In this document: one piece after another, positions 31,666 through 41,004 of the stretch
Position numbering within the stretch: the first letter of the stretch is position 1
Layout of the letters: each line of letters begins with the position of its first letter
NCBI RefSeq assembly: GCF_024448715.1
Contig: NZ_JAMOHZ010000004.1
Location: 1 to 64,000, forward strand
DNA from: Stutzerimonas stutzeri
GTDB lineage: Bacteria; Pseudomonadota; Gammaproteobacteria; Pseudomonadales; Pseudomonadaceae
DNA length: 64,000 bases
Reading direction: 5' to 3'
Translations under genes and position numbers: made by a program
Notes under the pieces: model-generated
The model's database searches: none
Told to the model about the DNA's origin: nothing
What the model saw: the letters and a program-made list of their open reading frames with translations, nothing else

Positions 31666-32850
31666 ATGAGCTGGGCCGGCCCTTACCAATACGAGATTGG
31701 AAAATCCCCTGACAAGCAGGAAACGCCGCCCGAAGTCATCTTCGATGAGCTGGTTCCAACCCTGCTGTGCCTTTCGCATCTTCGCTGGAGCTTCGTCTAC
31801 CAGCGTCCGCAGCACCTGATGTCGCGTTTCGCGCGGGATTTCAACGTGCTGTTCTTCGAAGAACCGATCCCCACCGAGGACACCCAGCCCTGGCTGGAAG
31901 TGCGTCCTGAGGAAAACGGCGTGCAGGTGCTGGTGCCGCGCCTGCCTCAGGGCTGCGAGGGTGAAACGGCGTTGCGCATACAACGTGATTTGCTCGATGG
32001 CTACCTGGATAAACTTGGCGTCGGTGAGTTGATGCTCTGGTACTACACGCCGATGGCGCTGGGCTATGCCGGCCATCTGAAGCCCAAGCTCACCGTCTAC
32101 GACTGCATGGACGAGCTTTCCGCATTCCGCGGCGCGCCGCCTGAACTGGTACAGCGTGAGCGCGAACTGCTCCAGCGCGCCGATCTGGTATTCACCGGCG
32201 GTTACAGCATCTGGGAAGCCAAACGCGAACTGCATGACAACGCGCATGCTTTCCCCAGCAGCGTCGATGTCGCGCACTTCGCCGAGGCGCGCCGGACGCA
32301 GGCCGATCCTGATGACCAGGCCGAGATACCTCATCCGCGCCTCGGGTTTTACGGCGTGATCGACGAGCGCTTCGATATCCAGTTGGTAGCCGATGTCGCG
32401 CAGAAGCGTCCCGACTGGCAGTTCGTGCTGGTCGGGCCGGTGGTCAAGATCGATCCGGCGGACCTGCCGCAGCGCGACAACATCCACTACCTGGGCGCCA
32501 AGACTTATGACGAGCTGCCGAGGTATCTGTCGGGCTGGGACGTGGCGATCATGCCTTTCGCGATGAACGAGTCGACCCGCTTCATCAGCCCGACCAAGAC
32601 TCCGGAATACCTCGCCGGCGGCTGCCCGGTGGTATCCACTCCGATCAAGGATGTGGTGCGGACTTACGGTGATACCGAGATCGTCCATATCGCCGATTCC
32701 CCCGACGCGTTCATTGCCGGGGTGGAGCGTGCCCTCGCCGATACCGAAGATCGGGACCGTCTATTGAAAGTCGCCGACGAGATTCTCGGCGACATGTCCT
32801 GGGATCACACCTGGGCGCTGATGAAGGAGAAGATGCAATGCGCGATCTGA
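31666..32850 (+). CDS. Glycosyltransferase, GT-B type (TuaH-like)
   Basis: A 394-residue glycosyltransferase. The start PTLLCLSHLRWSFVYQRPQHLM is the signature of a TuaH/GT4-like subgroup. VYDCMDELSAFRGAP follows, then an N-terminal donor-side region, and a C-terminal lobe with FYGVIDERFDIQLV, FISPTKTPEYLAGGCPVVST. The acceptor is unknown. The ATG at 31666 follows AAGAGG. It overlaps glf by 13 bases, so the two are translationally coupled. Given glf, the donor may be UDP-galactofuranose, but this is inference. Confidence 0.85.
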   Translation: MSWAGPYQYEIGKSPDKQETPPEVIFDELVPTLLCLSHLRWSFVYQRPQHLMSRFARDFNVLFFEEPIPTEDTQPWLEVRPEENGVQVLVPRLPQGCEGETALRIQRDLLDGYLDKLGVGELMLWYYTPMALGYAGHLKPKLTVYDCMDELSAFRGAPPELVQRERELLQRADLVFTGGYSIWEAKRELHDNAHAFPSSVDVAHFAEARRTQADPDDQAEIPHPRLGFYGVIDERFDIQLVADVAQKRPDWQFVLVGPVVKIDPADLPQRDNIHYLGAKTYDELPRYLSGWDVAIMPFAMNESTRFISPTKTPEYLAGGCPVVSTPIKDVVRTYGDTEIVHIADSPDAFIAGVERALADTEDRDRLLKVADEILGDMSWDHTWALMKEKMQCAI

Positions 32851-34079
32851 GCCTGCGAGACAGCAATCCCGAACACGCAGGCGGTGGCGCCAGCGATCAT
32901 CCTTCACGCCGCCGGCGCGGCTTCGACTACCTGATCGTCGGTGCCGGGTTCGCCGGTAGCGTGCTCGCCGAGCGTCTGGCCGCCGGGCTGAACAAGCGCG
33001 TGCTGGTGGTCGACCGGCGACCGCACATCGGCGGCAACGCCTACGACCATTACGATGAAGCCGGCGTGCTGATTCATCGTTACGGGCCGCACATCTTCCA
33101 CACCAACGCCCAGCGCATCGTCGACTACCTGTCGCGGTTCACCGAATGGCGGCCCTACGAGCATCGCGTGCTGGCTCAGGTGGACGGTCAGGAGGTGCCG
33201 ATTCCGATCAACATGACCACGCTGAACAAGCTCTACGGCCTGAACATGACCACCGAGCAGGAAGCGGCGGATTTCCTCGCCAGCCGAGCCGAGCCGGTAG
33301 AAGACATCCAGACCAGCGAGGACGTGGTGATCAACGGCATCGGCCGTGAGCTGTACCAGAAGTTCTTCCGTGGCTACACCCGCAAGCAGTGGGGGTTGGA
33401 CCCGTCGCAGCTGGATAAGTCGGTGACCTCGCGCATTCCCACGCGCACCAACACCGACGACCGCTACTTCACCGACACCTTCCAGCAGATGCCCAAATAC
33501 GGCTACACGAAGATGTTCGAGAAGATGCTCGCGCACCCCAACATCAAAGTGATGATCAACACCGACTACCGCGAGATCCGCGACGAGGTGCAGCACGATC
33601 ATCTGATCTTCTGCGGGCCGATCGACGAATATTTCGACTACCGCTTCGGCAAGCTCCCGTACCGCTCGTTGAAGTTCGAGCATAAGCAGCTGGATCAGGA
33701 GCAGTTCCAGGCGGTCGGCACGGTCAACTACCCGAGCGAAGACGTGCCCTACACGCGCATCAGCGAATACAAGCACCTGACCGGCCAAGTGCATCCGAAA
33801 ACCAGCATTACCTACGAATATCCCTCTGCCGAAGGCGATCCTTACTACCCGATTCCGCGGCCGGAAAACGCCGAGCTGTACAAGCGTTACCAGAAGCTCG
33901 CCGATGAAACTCCCGGCGTCACCTTCGTCGGGCGGCTTGGTACCTACAAGTACTACAACATGGATCAGGTGGTCGGCCAGGCACTGGCGCTGTACAAGCG
34001 CATCGAGGAAGCCGAACGCGGGCCCGAGGCTGGCGAAAGCGCCGAACACAGCCAGTCACTGGCCGAGCAGGCACCCTGA
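32838..34079 (+). CDS. glf: UDP-galactopyranose mutase
   Basis: Glf is an FAD enzyme that converts UDP-galactopyranose to UDP-galactofuranose. The 413-residue product has a leader of about 28 residues, then DYLIVGAGFAGSVLAERLA (FAD binding), RPHIGGNAYDHYDE, RYGPHIFHTN, the GYTRKQWGLDP substrate loop, and the C-terminal FVGRLGTYKYYNMDQVVGQAL. These are the diagnostic motifs of bacterial Glf. galE next door can supply its substrate. The 28-residue N-terminal leader and the 20-residue Glu/Ala tail exceed the usual length. Confidence 0.95.
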   Translation: MRDLSLRDSNPEHAGGGASDHPSRRRRGFDYLIVGAGFAGSVLAERLAAGLNKRVLVVDRRPHIGGNAYDHYDEAGVLIHRYGPHIFHTNAQRIVDYLSRFTEWRPYEHRVLAQVDGQEVPIPINMTTLNKLYGLNMTTEQEAADFLASRAEPVEDIQTSEDVVINGIGRELYQKFFRGYTRKQWGLDPSQLDKSVTSRIPTRTNTDDRYFTDTFQQMPKYGYTKMFEKMLAHPNIKVMINTDYREIRDEVQHDHLIFCGPIDEYFDYRFGKLPYRSLKFEHKQLDQEQFQAVGTVNYPSEDVPYTRISEYKHLTGQVHPKTSITYEYPSAEGDPYYPIPRPENAELYKRYQKLADETPGVTFVGRLGTYKYYNMDQVVGQALALYKRIEEAERGPEAGESAEHSQSLAEQAP

Positions 34080-34091
34080 GGCGAGGCGGAA

Positions 34092-35246
34092 ATGTATCAG
34101 CCAACGCTGTTCAAGAGTTTCTTCATGGGTGGATTCGAATGCTCGAACCATCGTCGTAGCGATGGCCGGCGTCTCGATCTGCTCGCTGCTACCGGGCATG
34201 ATCGTTGGGCGGCGCATGACTATTCGGTGCTCCAGCGTCACGGCCTGCGTAGCGCGCGCGACGGTCTGCGTTGGCATCTGATCGAAAAGACGGCGGGCCA
34301 GTACGACTGGTCGAGCTTTTTGCCGATGCTGCACGCGGCGCAGCGCCATGGCACCCAGGTGATCTGGGATCTTTGTCATTACGGTTGGCCGGACGATATC
34401 GACATCTGGCGGCCGCAGTTCGTCGAACGCTTCGCCTGCTACGCCGCGGCGGCGGCGCAGCTGATCAAGGATGAAACCGATGCGGTGCCCTTCTATGCGC
34501 CGCTCAACGAAATCTCCTTCTGGTCCTGGGCCGGCGGCGACGAGGCTTACTTCAACCCGATGGCGCGCGGGCGCGGCTTCGAGCTCAAGCATCAGCTGGT
34601 GCGCGCGACCATCGCTGCCATGGAGGCGATCCGGGACGTCGAACCGCAGGCACGATTCGTCCAGGTCGATCCGGCGATCCATGTCGTCGCACCCAATGAC
34701 CGGCCCGGTCCGCAACGCGATGCCGAACGTTTTCGTCAATCACAGTTCGAGGCCTGGGACATGCTCTGCGGTGAGGTCTGGCCCGGCCTTGGCGGCGCGC
34801 CGGAATACCTCGACGTGCTGGGCGTCAATTACTACTCCGACAACCAGTGGTACCTCGGCGACGGCCGCACCATCGAGCGCGACAACCCGGATTATCGTCC
34901 CTTCAAGGGCATCCTCAGCGAGATCTGGCAGCGTTACAAACGACCATTGCTGATTGCCGAAACCGGTGCCGAGGGCGATGTACGCGGCGACTGGCTGCGC
35001 TACGTCAGCGAGCAGGCGGGCCTGGCGATGCAGCGCGGGGTTCCGGTCGAAGGCATTTGCCTGTATCCGGTACTGGATTACCCAGGCTGGACAGATGACC
35101 GGCATTGCCCGGTGGGGCTGCTGGGCTTTCCAGATGACAACGGCAACCGCTGCGTGCATGAGGGGTTGGCCGATGAACTGCGTCTGCAGCAGCTGAGGTT
35201 CAGCCAGTTCAACCCCGCACTGCAGCTCGCCGACGCCCTGCCATGA
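34092..35246 (+). CDS. GH1-like clan-A glycoside hydrolase homologue
   Basis: A 384-residue TIM-barrel protein resembling beta-glucosidase family 1. It shows FMGGFECSNHRRSDG near the N-terminus, YDWSSFLPMLHAAQRHG, an acid/base block PLNEISFW (Asn-Glu) at about residues 137-144, GVNYYSDN, and a nucleophile block LLIAETGAEG. No signal peptide is present, so it is cytoplasmic. It is shorter than typical GH1 enzymes (about 450). Lying between glf and an ABC exporter, it may trim or transfer a sugar on the exported product. Its last four bases overlap the exporter start. Confidence 0.75.
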   Translation: MYQPTLFKSFFMGGFECSNHRRSDGRRLDLLAATGHDRWAAHDYSVLQRHGLRSARDGLRWHLIEKTAGQYDWSSFLPMLHAAQRHGTQVIWDLCHYGWPDDIDIWRPQFVERFACYAAAAAQLIKDETDAVPFYAPLNEISFWSWAGGDEAYFNPMARGRGFELKHQLVRATIAAMEAIRDVEPQARFVQVDPAIHVVAPNDRPGPQRDAERFRQSQFEAWDMLCGEVWPGLGGAPEYLDVLGVNYYSDNQWYLGDGRTIERDNPDYRPFKGILSEIWQRYKRPLLIAETGAEGDVRGDWLRYVSEQAGLAMQRGVPVEGICLYPVLDYPGWTDDRHCPVGLLGFPDDNGNRCVHEGLADELRLQQLRFSQFNPALQLADALP

Positions 35247-37048
35247 ACGTACCGGCCCAGCCGCCCAAAGCGAAGCCTCAGGAGGCGCCGCTTCCAAGCC
35301 GGCCGGTCGCCTTTCTTTGGCATTACATCTGTGTTCGTCCTTGGCATTTCGGCGGCTTGCTGTTGCTGATCATCGGCGCCGCCAGCTGTGCGGTGGCGGT
35401 GCAGTACGGGATGAAGCTGCTGGTCGACTCCATGGCGCAGGGCACCGCGGACCGTGGTGCCGCCAACGTCTGGTTTCCGCTGGGGCTGTTCATCAGTCTG
35501 ATCGTCACCGAGAACGTGTTCTGGCGCCTCGGCGGCTGGCTCGGCTGTCGCACGGTGGTGGCCAGTGTGGTGGATATTCGTGTCGACCTGTTCAAGCACC
35601 TGACCGGCCACCCGATGCGCTATTTCACCGAGCATTTTGCCGGCTCGCTGGGCAATCGCATCTCGGCACTGGGGCAGGCCGCCGGGGCGATCTATGGTGG
35701 CCTGGCATGGAAGATCGTGCCGCCCATCGTCGATTTCATCGGCGCCGTGGTGGTGCTGCTCACCGTCGACGTGCGCATGGCGGTGGCGCTGATCCTGTTC
35801 GTCGCCATCGTCGCCGCGCTGATCACCGGTTTCGGCATTCGCGGCCGCGCCAAGCATCAACGCTTCGCCGCCCAGTCGGCGCGGGTCGGCGGCGAGCTGG
35901 TCGATGCCGTCTCCAATGTCTGGACGATCAAGGCCTTCTCCGCCCGTGACCGCGAGGCCGAACGGCTGGCGCAAGAGATTGGCTATGAAGCCCGCGCTCA
36001 GCGCCGCAGCTGGATGTATCTGGAGAAAGCGCGGGTCATGCATGACATCTGCTTGTCGGTCATGGCCGGCGGCATGCTGATCTGGGCGATCAACTTATGG
36101 ATCGGCGGCTCGGTAACGGCCGGCGACGTGGTACTGGTCAGCGCGCTGACCTTTCGCATCCTGCATGGCTCGCGCGATTTGGCACTGGCGCTGGTGGACA
36201 CCACCCAGCAGATCGGTGCCATTGACGACACCCTGCGCATCATCGTCCAGCCGCATGGCCTGGAAGACAGCGACGCCCAGCTGTTGCTGGCCGAAGGCGA
36301 TATCACCTTCGAGCACATCAGCTTCCGCTATCCGGATCGCGGCGCGGTGTTCGAGCATCTCGACCTGCATATCCCGGCCGGGCAGAAAGTCGGTGTGGTG
36401 GGCTCTTCCGGGGCTGGCAAGTCGACCCTGATCAACCTCATCCAGCGCCTCGATGACGTGCACGAAGGGCGCATTCTTATCGATGGACAGGACATCCGAA
36501 GCGTCAGCCAGGACAGCTTGCGCGAGAAGATCGCAGTGGTCCCGCAGGAAACCGCGCTGTTCAACCGCAGCATTCGCGAGAACATCCGCTATGGCCGCCC
36601 TGGCGCGACCGATGAAGAAGTGATTGCCGCCGCACGCAGCGCCTTTTGCGACGCCTTCATCCGCGAATTGCCGCAGGGCTACGACACGCTGGTCGGTGAG
36701 CGTGGTGTGATGCTTTCCGGCGGCCAGCGCCAACGCCTCGGAATTGCACGAGCGTTTCTCAAGGATGCACCGATCCTGATCCTCGACGAGGCGACCTCGG
36801 CGCTGGATACCCATTCTGAGGCCGAAATCCAGGTTGCACTCAACGACCTGGTGCATAACCGTACCGTGGTCGCGGTGGCGCACCGGCTATCGACCCTGGC
36901 GAGCTTCGACCGGGTCATCGTTCTGCGTGACGGACGCATTGTCGAGGATGGTCCGCCGCATGAGCTGCGCAGCCGTGGCGGTGAGTTCGATGCCTTGTGG
37001 CGAATGCAGGCCGAAGGCTTCAAGCGGCAGCCCGATACCGCCAAATGA
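35243..37048 (+). CDS. ABC transporter, fused permease and ATPase (glycan cluster)
   Basis: A 601-residue half-exporter with a proline-rich N-terminus, six membrane helices (for example FGGLLLLIIGAASCAVAV, IVDFIGAVVVLLTVDVRMAV), and an ATPase domain with Walker A GSSGAGKST, signature [15 protein letters not shown], Walker B ILILDEATSALD and AHRLST. It overlaps the GH1-like gene by four bases and the KTSC gene by four bases, so it belongs to the operon. It is a paralogue of the exporter at 20123. In this context it likely exports the galactofuranose-related product across the inner membrane. Confidence 0.9.
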   Translation: MNVPAQPPKAKPQEAPLPSRPVAFLWHYICVRPWHFGGLLLLIIGAASCAVAVQYGMKLLVDSMAQGTADRGAANVWFPLGLFISLIVTENVFWRLGGWLGCRTVVASVVDIRVDLFKHLTGHPMRYFTEHFAGSLGNRISALGQAAGAIYGGLAWKIVPPIVDFIGAVVVLLTVDVRMAVALILFVAIVAALITGFGIRGRAKHQRFAAQSARVGGELVDAVSNVWTIKAFSARDREAERLAQEIGYEARAQRRSWMYLEKARVMHDICLSVMAGGMLIWAINLWIGGSVTAGDVVLVSALTFRILHGSRDLALALVDTTQQIGAIDDTLRIIVQPHGLEDSDAQLLLAEGDITFEHISFRYPDRGAVFEHLDLHIPAGQKVGVVGSSGAGKSTLINLIQRLDDVHEGRILIDGQDIRSVSQDSLREKIAVVPQETALFNRSIRENIRYGRPGATDEEVIAAARSAFCDAFIRELPQGYDTLVGERGVMLSGGQRQRLGIARAFLKDAPILILDEATSALDTHSEAEIQVALNDLVHNRTVVAVAHRLSTLASFDRVIVLRDGRIVEDGPPHELRSRGGEFDALWRMQAEGFKRQPDTAK

Positions 37049-37272
37049 AGCGCGTCGCAGTGACTTCCCGCAGCCTGCGCTCGCTGGGTTACGACCCGGA
37101 CGAGCAGGCGCTGGAGGTCGAATTCCACAACGGCTCGGTGTACCGCTACGAACGTGTGCCGGCCGAGGTGGTACAGGCGCTGCTCGAAGCGGACTCGCTG
37201 GGACGGTATTTCAATCAGGTGTTCAAGCCGCAGCACTACCGCTATCAGCGTATCGACCGGGATGCTCGGTAG
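37045..37272 (+). CDS. KTSC-domain small protein
   Basis: A 75-residue protein that is almost entirely a KTSC domain: SRSLRSLGYDPDEQALEVEF, NGSVYRYERVPAEVVQALLEA, SLGRYFNQVFKPQHYRYQRI. This domain is known fused to lysyl-tRNA synthetase C-termini and in phage proteins; its role is unclear. ATG at 37045 overlaps the exporter TGA (ATGA). Its stop codon TAG at 37270-37272 lies within a REP element, as at trpI. Confidence 0.85.
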   Translation: MKRVAVTSRSLRSLGYDPDEQALEVEFHNGSVYRYERVPAEVVQALLEADSLGRYFNQVFKPQHYRYQRIDRDAR

Positions 37273-37360
37273 GGTGGGCCGGGCCGGCGACGTTCCGCAG
37301 TAGGGTGGGCTTCAGCCCACCAACTGGCTGACACCACTGGTGGGCTGAAGCCCACCCTAC
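37269..37360. repeat. REP cluster at the end of the glycan operon
   Basis: A damaged expanded copy starts at 37269 and lacks its right arm. It runs into a short copy at 37300-37321, followed by an inverted short copy at 37339-37360. The first element carries the KTSC stop codon. Confidence 0.85.
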
Positions 37361-37528
37361 TGCAAAGCGAAACCCCACCTGCTGAACACGCTATTTCGCG
37401 CCTGCGACGTTCCTTATCACGGCTTCTATTGAAGCGTTGCGCTGAACTTCCGGGACGCTACGCGGGCCTCAAGCAGACAGGATGCGTCACTACCGAGCGG
37501 AGGCTCTTCAGATCGGAAGGGGAAATCT

Positions 37529-37744
37529 ATGTCGGATCATCACATCTACAAGAAGATCGAGATTGTCGGCTCTTCGCGCACCAGCGTGGACGAGGCAATT
37601 CAGAACGGTATCGCCGAAGCCAGCAAAACGCTGCGCAATGTCGAATGGTTCGAAGTCGGCGAAATTCGCGGCCACGTCGAGAACGGCAAGATCGGCCATT
37701 TCCAGGTCACGATGAAAGTCGGCTTCCGTCTCGCCGATAGCTGA
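37529..37744 (+). CDS. Dodecin (flavin storage protein)
   Basis: A 71-residue dodecin, which assembles into a hollow dodecamer that binds flavins. The sequence shows HHIYKKIEIVGSSRTSVDEA, the conserved NVEWFEVGEIRGHVENGKI (Trp36 stacks the isoalloxazine) and QVTMKVGFRL. GGAAGGGG lies before the ATG. It is monocistronic and converges with the antiporter gene. Confidence 0.95.
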   Translation: MSDHHIYKKIEIVGSSRTSVDEAIQNGIAEASKTLRNVEWFEVGEIRGHVENGKIGHFQVTMKVGFRLADS

Positions 37745-37813
37745 GTCATCGCTCAGGCCACCCGGCAGCGGCGGTCCATTCGGCTGCCCGGCGCGCCTGC
37801 CTCGCTCGCTGCA

Positions 37814-39175
37814 TCAGACATGGTTCGTTGGCGCCTGGCCGCGGCTGCGTTCATAGCGCCGCAATAGCGGCTGGGTGCTCAGCCCATGCACGACGATGCT
37901 CAACACCACCACCGAAATAACCAATTGGATAATGTCGTCGGCCTCGTCCGGCAGCAGACCGTGGGTCACGGCGTAACTCAGGTAGTAGAGGCTACCGATG
38001 CCGCGGATACCGAACCAGCCAGCCGTCAGCCGCTGGGTGCGATCCAGATAGCGGCGCGGCATTAGCACCCATACGCTCAGCGGCCGGATAACCACGAACA
38101 GCGCCAGCGCCAGCGGCACTGCCCGCCAGTCCCAGTGCGCCGACACCAGTACGCCGAGCATGGTGACCAGCAGCACTTCCAGGCTGCGCTCCAGTTGCCC
38201 ACCGAAGGTCAGGATATCGCCCATCATCACGCCAGCGGCGACCTTGGGTTCGGCGATGGAGTCGTTTTTCAGCGGTAGCTCACGCGGCACCAGGCCACCT
38301 TCGGCCAAGTGCGGTACGGCGTGGGCGATGAGCTCTTCGGAGGGCGTCTCGGATCTGTTCGCCACGGATATTTCGGCGTGGCGCAGCCCCAGGCCGGCGG
38401 CAAAGACCGCAAGAAACCCCCAGGCGCCGATCAGCTCGGCACCAACGTAAGCCAGAGCGATCAGCGCCAACGCCAGCGAATCGTTGGGCGACATCGAGGT
38501 ATCGGCGTATCGAGCGCGCAGGTAGATCGCCAGCTTGCCGATCAGCTTGCCCAGCAGGTAGCCGAACACCAGCCCCGCCGGGACAGCCCAGAGCAGACGA
38601 TGCACGGCCCATTCGCCGACCCAGCCCGACGCCAGCCCTCCCTGTTCGATCAGCAGCAGGCCGAACACCACGAAGGGGAAGGCGGTCCCGTCGTTGAAAC
38701 CGGCTTCGCCGGACAAGCCGTAGCGCAAGTGATCGCTGTCACGGGAATTGTTTACCTGCACCAGGCTGGCAAGCACCGGGTCGGTAGGGGCCAGAGTCGC
38801 GCCGATCAGTACCGAAATGCCCCAGCTCAGGCCCAGCAGGTAGTGACAGAACAACGCCACCCCGGCGATGCAGGCGAGCATCACCGGTCCGGCCAACACG
38901 TAGGCGCTTTTCCAAGCCGGGTGGCGCAGCGGCATGCGCAGTTTCAGGCCGCTGACGAACAGCGACACCAGCACGGCGACTTCCGTGAGGTGCACCATCC
39001 AGCCGGCGATATGGATGAACTCCATCTCCCACAGGCCAATGCCGAGCCCGATCAGCAGGCCGAAGCCGAGGTAGATCAGCGATGTGGTGACCGGTAGCCA
39101 GCGCAGATAGGCCGACGCCAGGGCGAGGATCAACAGCAGGACGCCAAGCACGGCCATCCATTGGAGGAAATTCAT
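37814..39175 (-). CDS. CPA1-type cation:proton antiporter
   Basis: A 453-residue integral membrane protein with about twelve hydrophobic helices. The key motifs of Na+/H+ (CPA1) exchangers are present: ATLAPTDPVLASLVQ with the ion-binding Asp, and GEAGFNDGTAFPFVVFG. The C-terminal part shows GWFGIRGIGSLYYLSYAV with a conserved Arg. It exchanges Na+ or K+ for H+ across the inner membrane. ATG at 39175 (MNFLQWMAVLGVL) starts directly with the first helix; the open frame upstream to 39310 is not supported. Confidence 0.92.
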   Translation of the reverse strand: MNFLQWMAVLGVLLLILALASAYLRWLPVTTSLIYLGFGLLIGLGIGLWEMEFIHIAGWMVHLTEVAVLVSLFVSGLKLRMPLRHPAWKSAYVLAGPVMLACIAGVALFCHYLLGLSWGISVLIGATLAPTDPVLASLVQVNNSRDSDHLRYGLSGEAGFNDGTAFPFVVFGLLLIEQGGLASGWVGEWAVHRLLWAVPAGLVFGYLLGKLIGKLAIYLRARYADTSMSPNDSLALALIALAYVGAELIGAWGFLAVFAAGLGLRHAEISVANRSETPSEELIAHAVPHLAEGGLVPRELPLKNDSIAEPKVAAGVMMGDILTFGGQLERSLEVLLVTMLGVLVSAHWDWRAVPLALALFVVIRPLSVWVLMPRRYLDRTQRLTAGWFGIRGIGSLYYLSYAVTHGLLPDEADDIIQLVISVVVLSIVVHGLSTQPLLRRYERSRGQAPTNHV

Positions 39176-39319
39176 GCAGTTTTCCGAAGCGAGCGTGACG
39201 CGCTGAACTGCGCATGGACGTTCGAACAGCGTGGCTCGGCGGGGTTCAGCTGCATTCGCCGAACGGAAAACGGAAGCGGAGCGCCGGAGTAGCGTTCCCT
39301 CGCAGAGCAACGATCAAAT

Positions 39320-39434
39320 GGTGGGCTGAAGCGGAGCGCCGCCCGGCCCACCCTACGAAACGGAACGCCGCCGACCTGTAGGGTGGGTCGAGCGGTGCTC
39401 CGCTTAAGCACTGTAGGGTGGGCTTCAGCCCACC
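39320..39434. repeat. REP cluster before the LLM gene
   Basis: An intact expanded copy in minus orientation lies at 39320-39356 (insert 39331-39345). A half-expanded plus copy follows from 39378 with a mutated insert, and a short plus copy lies at 39413-39434, ten bases from the end of the next gene. Confidence 0.85.
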
Positions 39435-39443
39435 AGCCTTTCT

Positions 39444-40445
39444 TCAGCCCTGGCGCAGCCCGGCGAGGATATCGAAGGCGCGGTGGCGGTCGGCGGTCTC
39501 GTAGAAATCGCAGGTGAAGATCAGTTCGTCGGCCTGGGTCTGCTCGAGCAGAACGTCCAGCCGCGCACGAATCTTTTCCGGTCCGCCGATCAATGCCATA
39601 CCGAGGAAACTGCCCACCGCGTCCTGCTCGTGCGGCAGCCATTTGCCCTGCATGCTTTTCACCGGCGGCACCAGAACCAGGCTCTGGCCACGGATCAACG
39701 CCAGGATGCGTTGGTAGGCGGTGGTTGCCAGGTACTCGGCATGCTCGTCGGTGTCGGCGGTCATCAGCGGCACGCCGAGCATCACGTAAGGTTTGTCGAG
39801 CACCTCGGACGGACGGAAATTCTCGCGGTACAGGCGAATCGCCTCATGGGCGTAACGCGGCGCGAAATGCGAGGCGAAGGCGTAGGGCAGGCCTTTGGCG
39901 GCCGCCAATTGCGCGCTGAACAGGCTGGAGCCGAGCAGCCAGATCGGCACATTGCTGCCGACCCCTGGCATGGCGATCACGCGTTGATTTCGTTGACGCG
40001 GCCCTAGCAGCAGCTGCAATTCCTCGACATCGGCTGGGAAATCGTCGGCGCTGCCCATGCGATCGCGACGCAGGGCGTGGGCAGTGAACTGGTCGGCGCC
40101 CGGCGCGCGGCCCAGCCCCAGCTCGATGCGGCCGGGATAGAGCGCTTCCAGCGTGCCGAACTGCTCGGCGATGACCAATGGCGCATGGTTGGGCAGCATC
40201 ACGCCGCCGGCACCCAGGCGGATCCGCGACGTGCCGGCGGCCAGGTAGCCGATCAGCACCGAGGTGGCGGCGCTGGCGATGCCGTCCATGTTGTGGTGCT
40301 CGGCGACCCAGAAGCGCTCGAAGCCGAGCTTTTCGACATGTTGGGCCAGCGCCAGAGAGTTGCGTAGGGCGAGGCCGGCGTCGCCGTCATCACGGATCGG
40401 CGCCAGATCGAGTGTGGAAAAACGGGTGTGTTCGATACGGGACAT
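39444..40445 (-). CDS. LLM-class flavin-dependent oxidoreductase
   Basis: A 333-residue bacterial-luciferase-like TIM-barrel flavoprotein. Features: [20 protein letters not shown] at the start, [21 protein letters not shown], the flavin-contact [20 protein letters not shown], and [12 protein letters not shown]. The MsnO8/YhbW-like subgroup fits. The substrate is unknown. It starts 52 bases after the end of the lipoprotein gene at 40498 on the same strand, so they may share a transcript. Confidence 0.9.
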   Translation of the reverse strand: MSRIEHTRFSTLDLAPIRDDGDAGLALRNSLALAQHVEKLGFERFWVAEHHNMDGIASAATSVLIGYLAAGTSRIRLGAGGVMLPNHAPLVIAEQFGTLEALYPGRIELGLGRAPGADQFTAHALRRDRMGSADDFPADVEELQLLLGPRQRNQRVIAMPGVGSNVPIWLLGSSLFSAQLAAAKGLPYAFASHFAPRYAHEAIRLYRENFRPSEVLDKPYVMLGVPLMTADTDEHAEYLATTAYQRILALIRGQSLVLVPPVKSMQGKWLPHEQDAVGSFLGMALIGGPEKIRARLDVLLEQTQADELIFTCDFYETADRHRAFDILAGLRQG

Positions 40446-40497
40446 CGTTTATCTCTTTGCTGTCGGGTTTGCTGGCAGGGAAGGCCGGCGGAACGAC

Positions 40498-40908
40498 TCA
40501 GTAACAGTGCTCGGCCTCGGCCCGCGCCAGGACGTTGTGCTGTTCGTCGCGCAGCCAACCCTGTGGCGTGAAGCCCAGCGAGCGCGCCTGGAACAGGTAG
40601 CGCCGCCCGGCCTGGAAATCGTCATAGCGGATCACCATGGTACAGCGCAGGTACTGGGTTTCGCCGAACATGCCGAAGCCGCCGCTGCTGATTTCGAATT
40701 CATAGCGTGCTTCGAGTTCATGCGCGCCGGGGCTGACCTGGAAATAGCGACCATCGGGCGTGCGTTTGTCGTCCAGGCGGTCGGACATGAAGATGTCGCT
40801 GGGTTGTGCAGTCAGATCGACCCAAGCCATGTTCGGATCGGGAGCGGGCAGGGGACCGGCGCAGCCGGACAGGCCAAGCGCCACGGATAGAGCAAGCGGC
40901 AGTCGCAT
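40498..40908 (-). CDS. Putative lipoprotein, tandem paralogue 1
   Basis: A 136-residue lipoprotein with a signal peptide ending in the lipobox LSGC (mature Cys at about residue 16). The body shows PDPNMAWVDLTAQ, RYFQVSPGAHELEARYEFE and a C-terminal EHCY. It is a clear paralogue of the next gene upstream (41005-41430), which shares PDPN-AWV, DRYFQVTPGSHQL and the RY-FEV block. Function is not recognised. Confidence 0.82.
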   Translation of the reverse strand: MRLPLALSVALGLSGCAGPLPAPDPNMAWVDLTAQPSDIFMSDRLDDKRTPDGRYFQVSPGAHELEARYEFEISSGGFGMFGETQYLRCTMVIRYDDFQAGRRYLFQARSLGFTPQGWLRDEQHNVLARAEAEHCY

Positions 40909-41004
40909 GAACGATTCCTCGGCAAGCCCGCTGGCTCAGCATTGCGCTGCCGCGGCCATCTGAGACTGAGCCAGCCTGGCCGATTTTTCAACGTGCAGCG
41001 ACGA

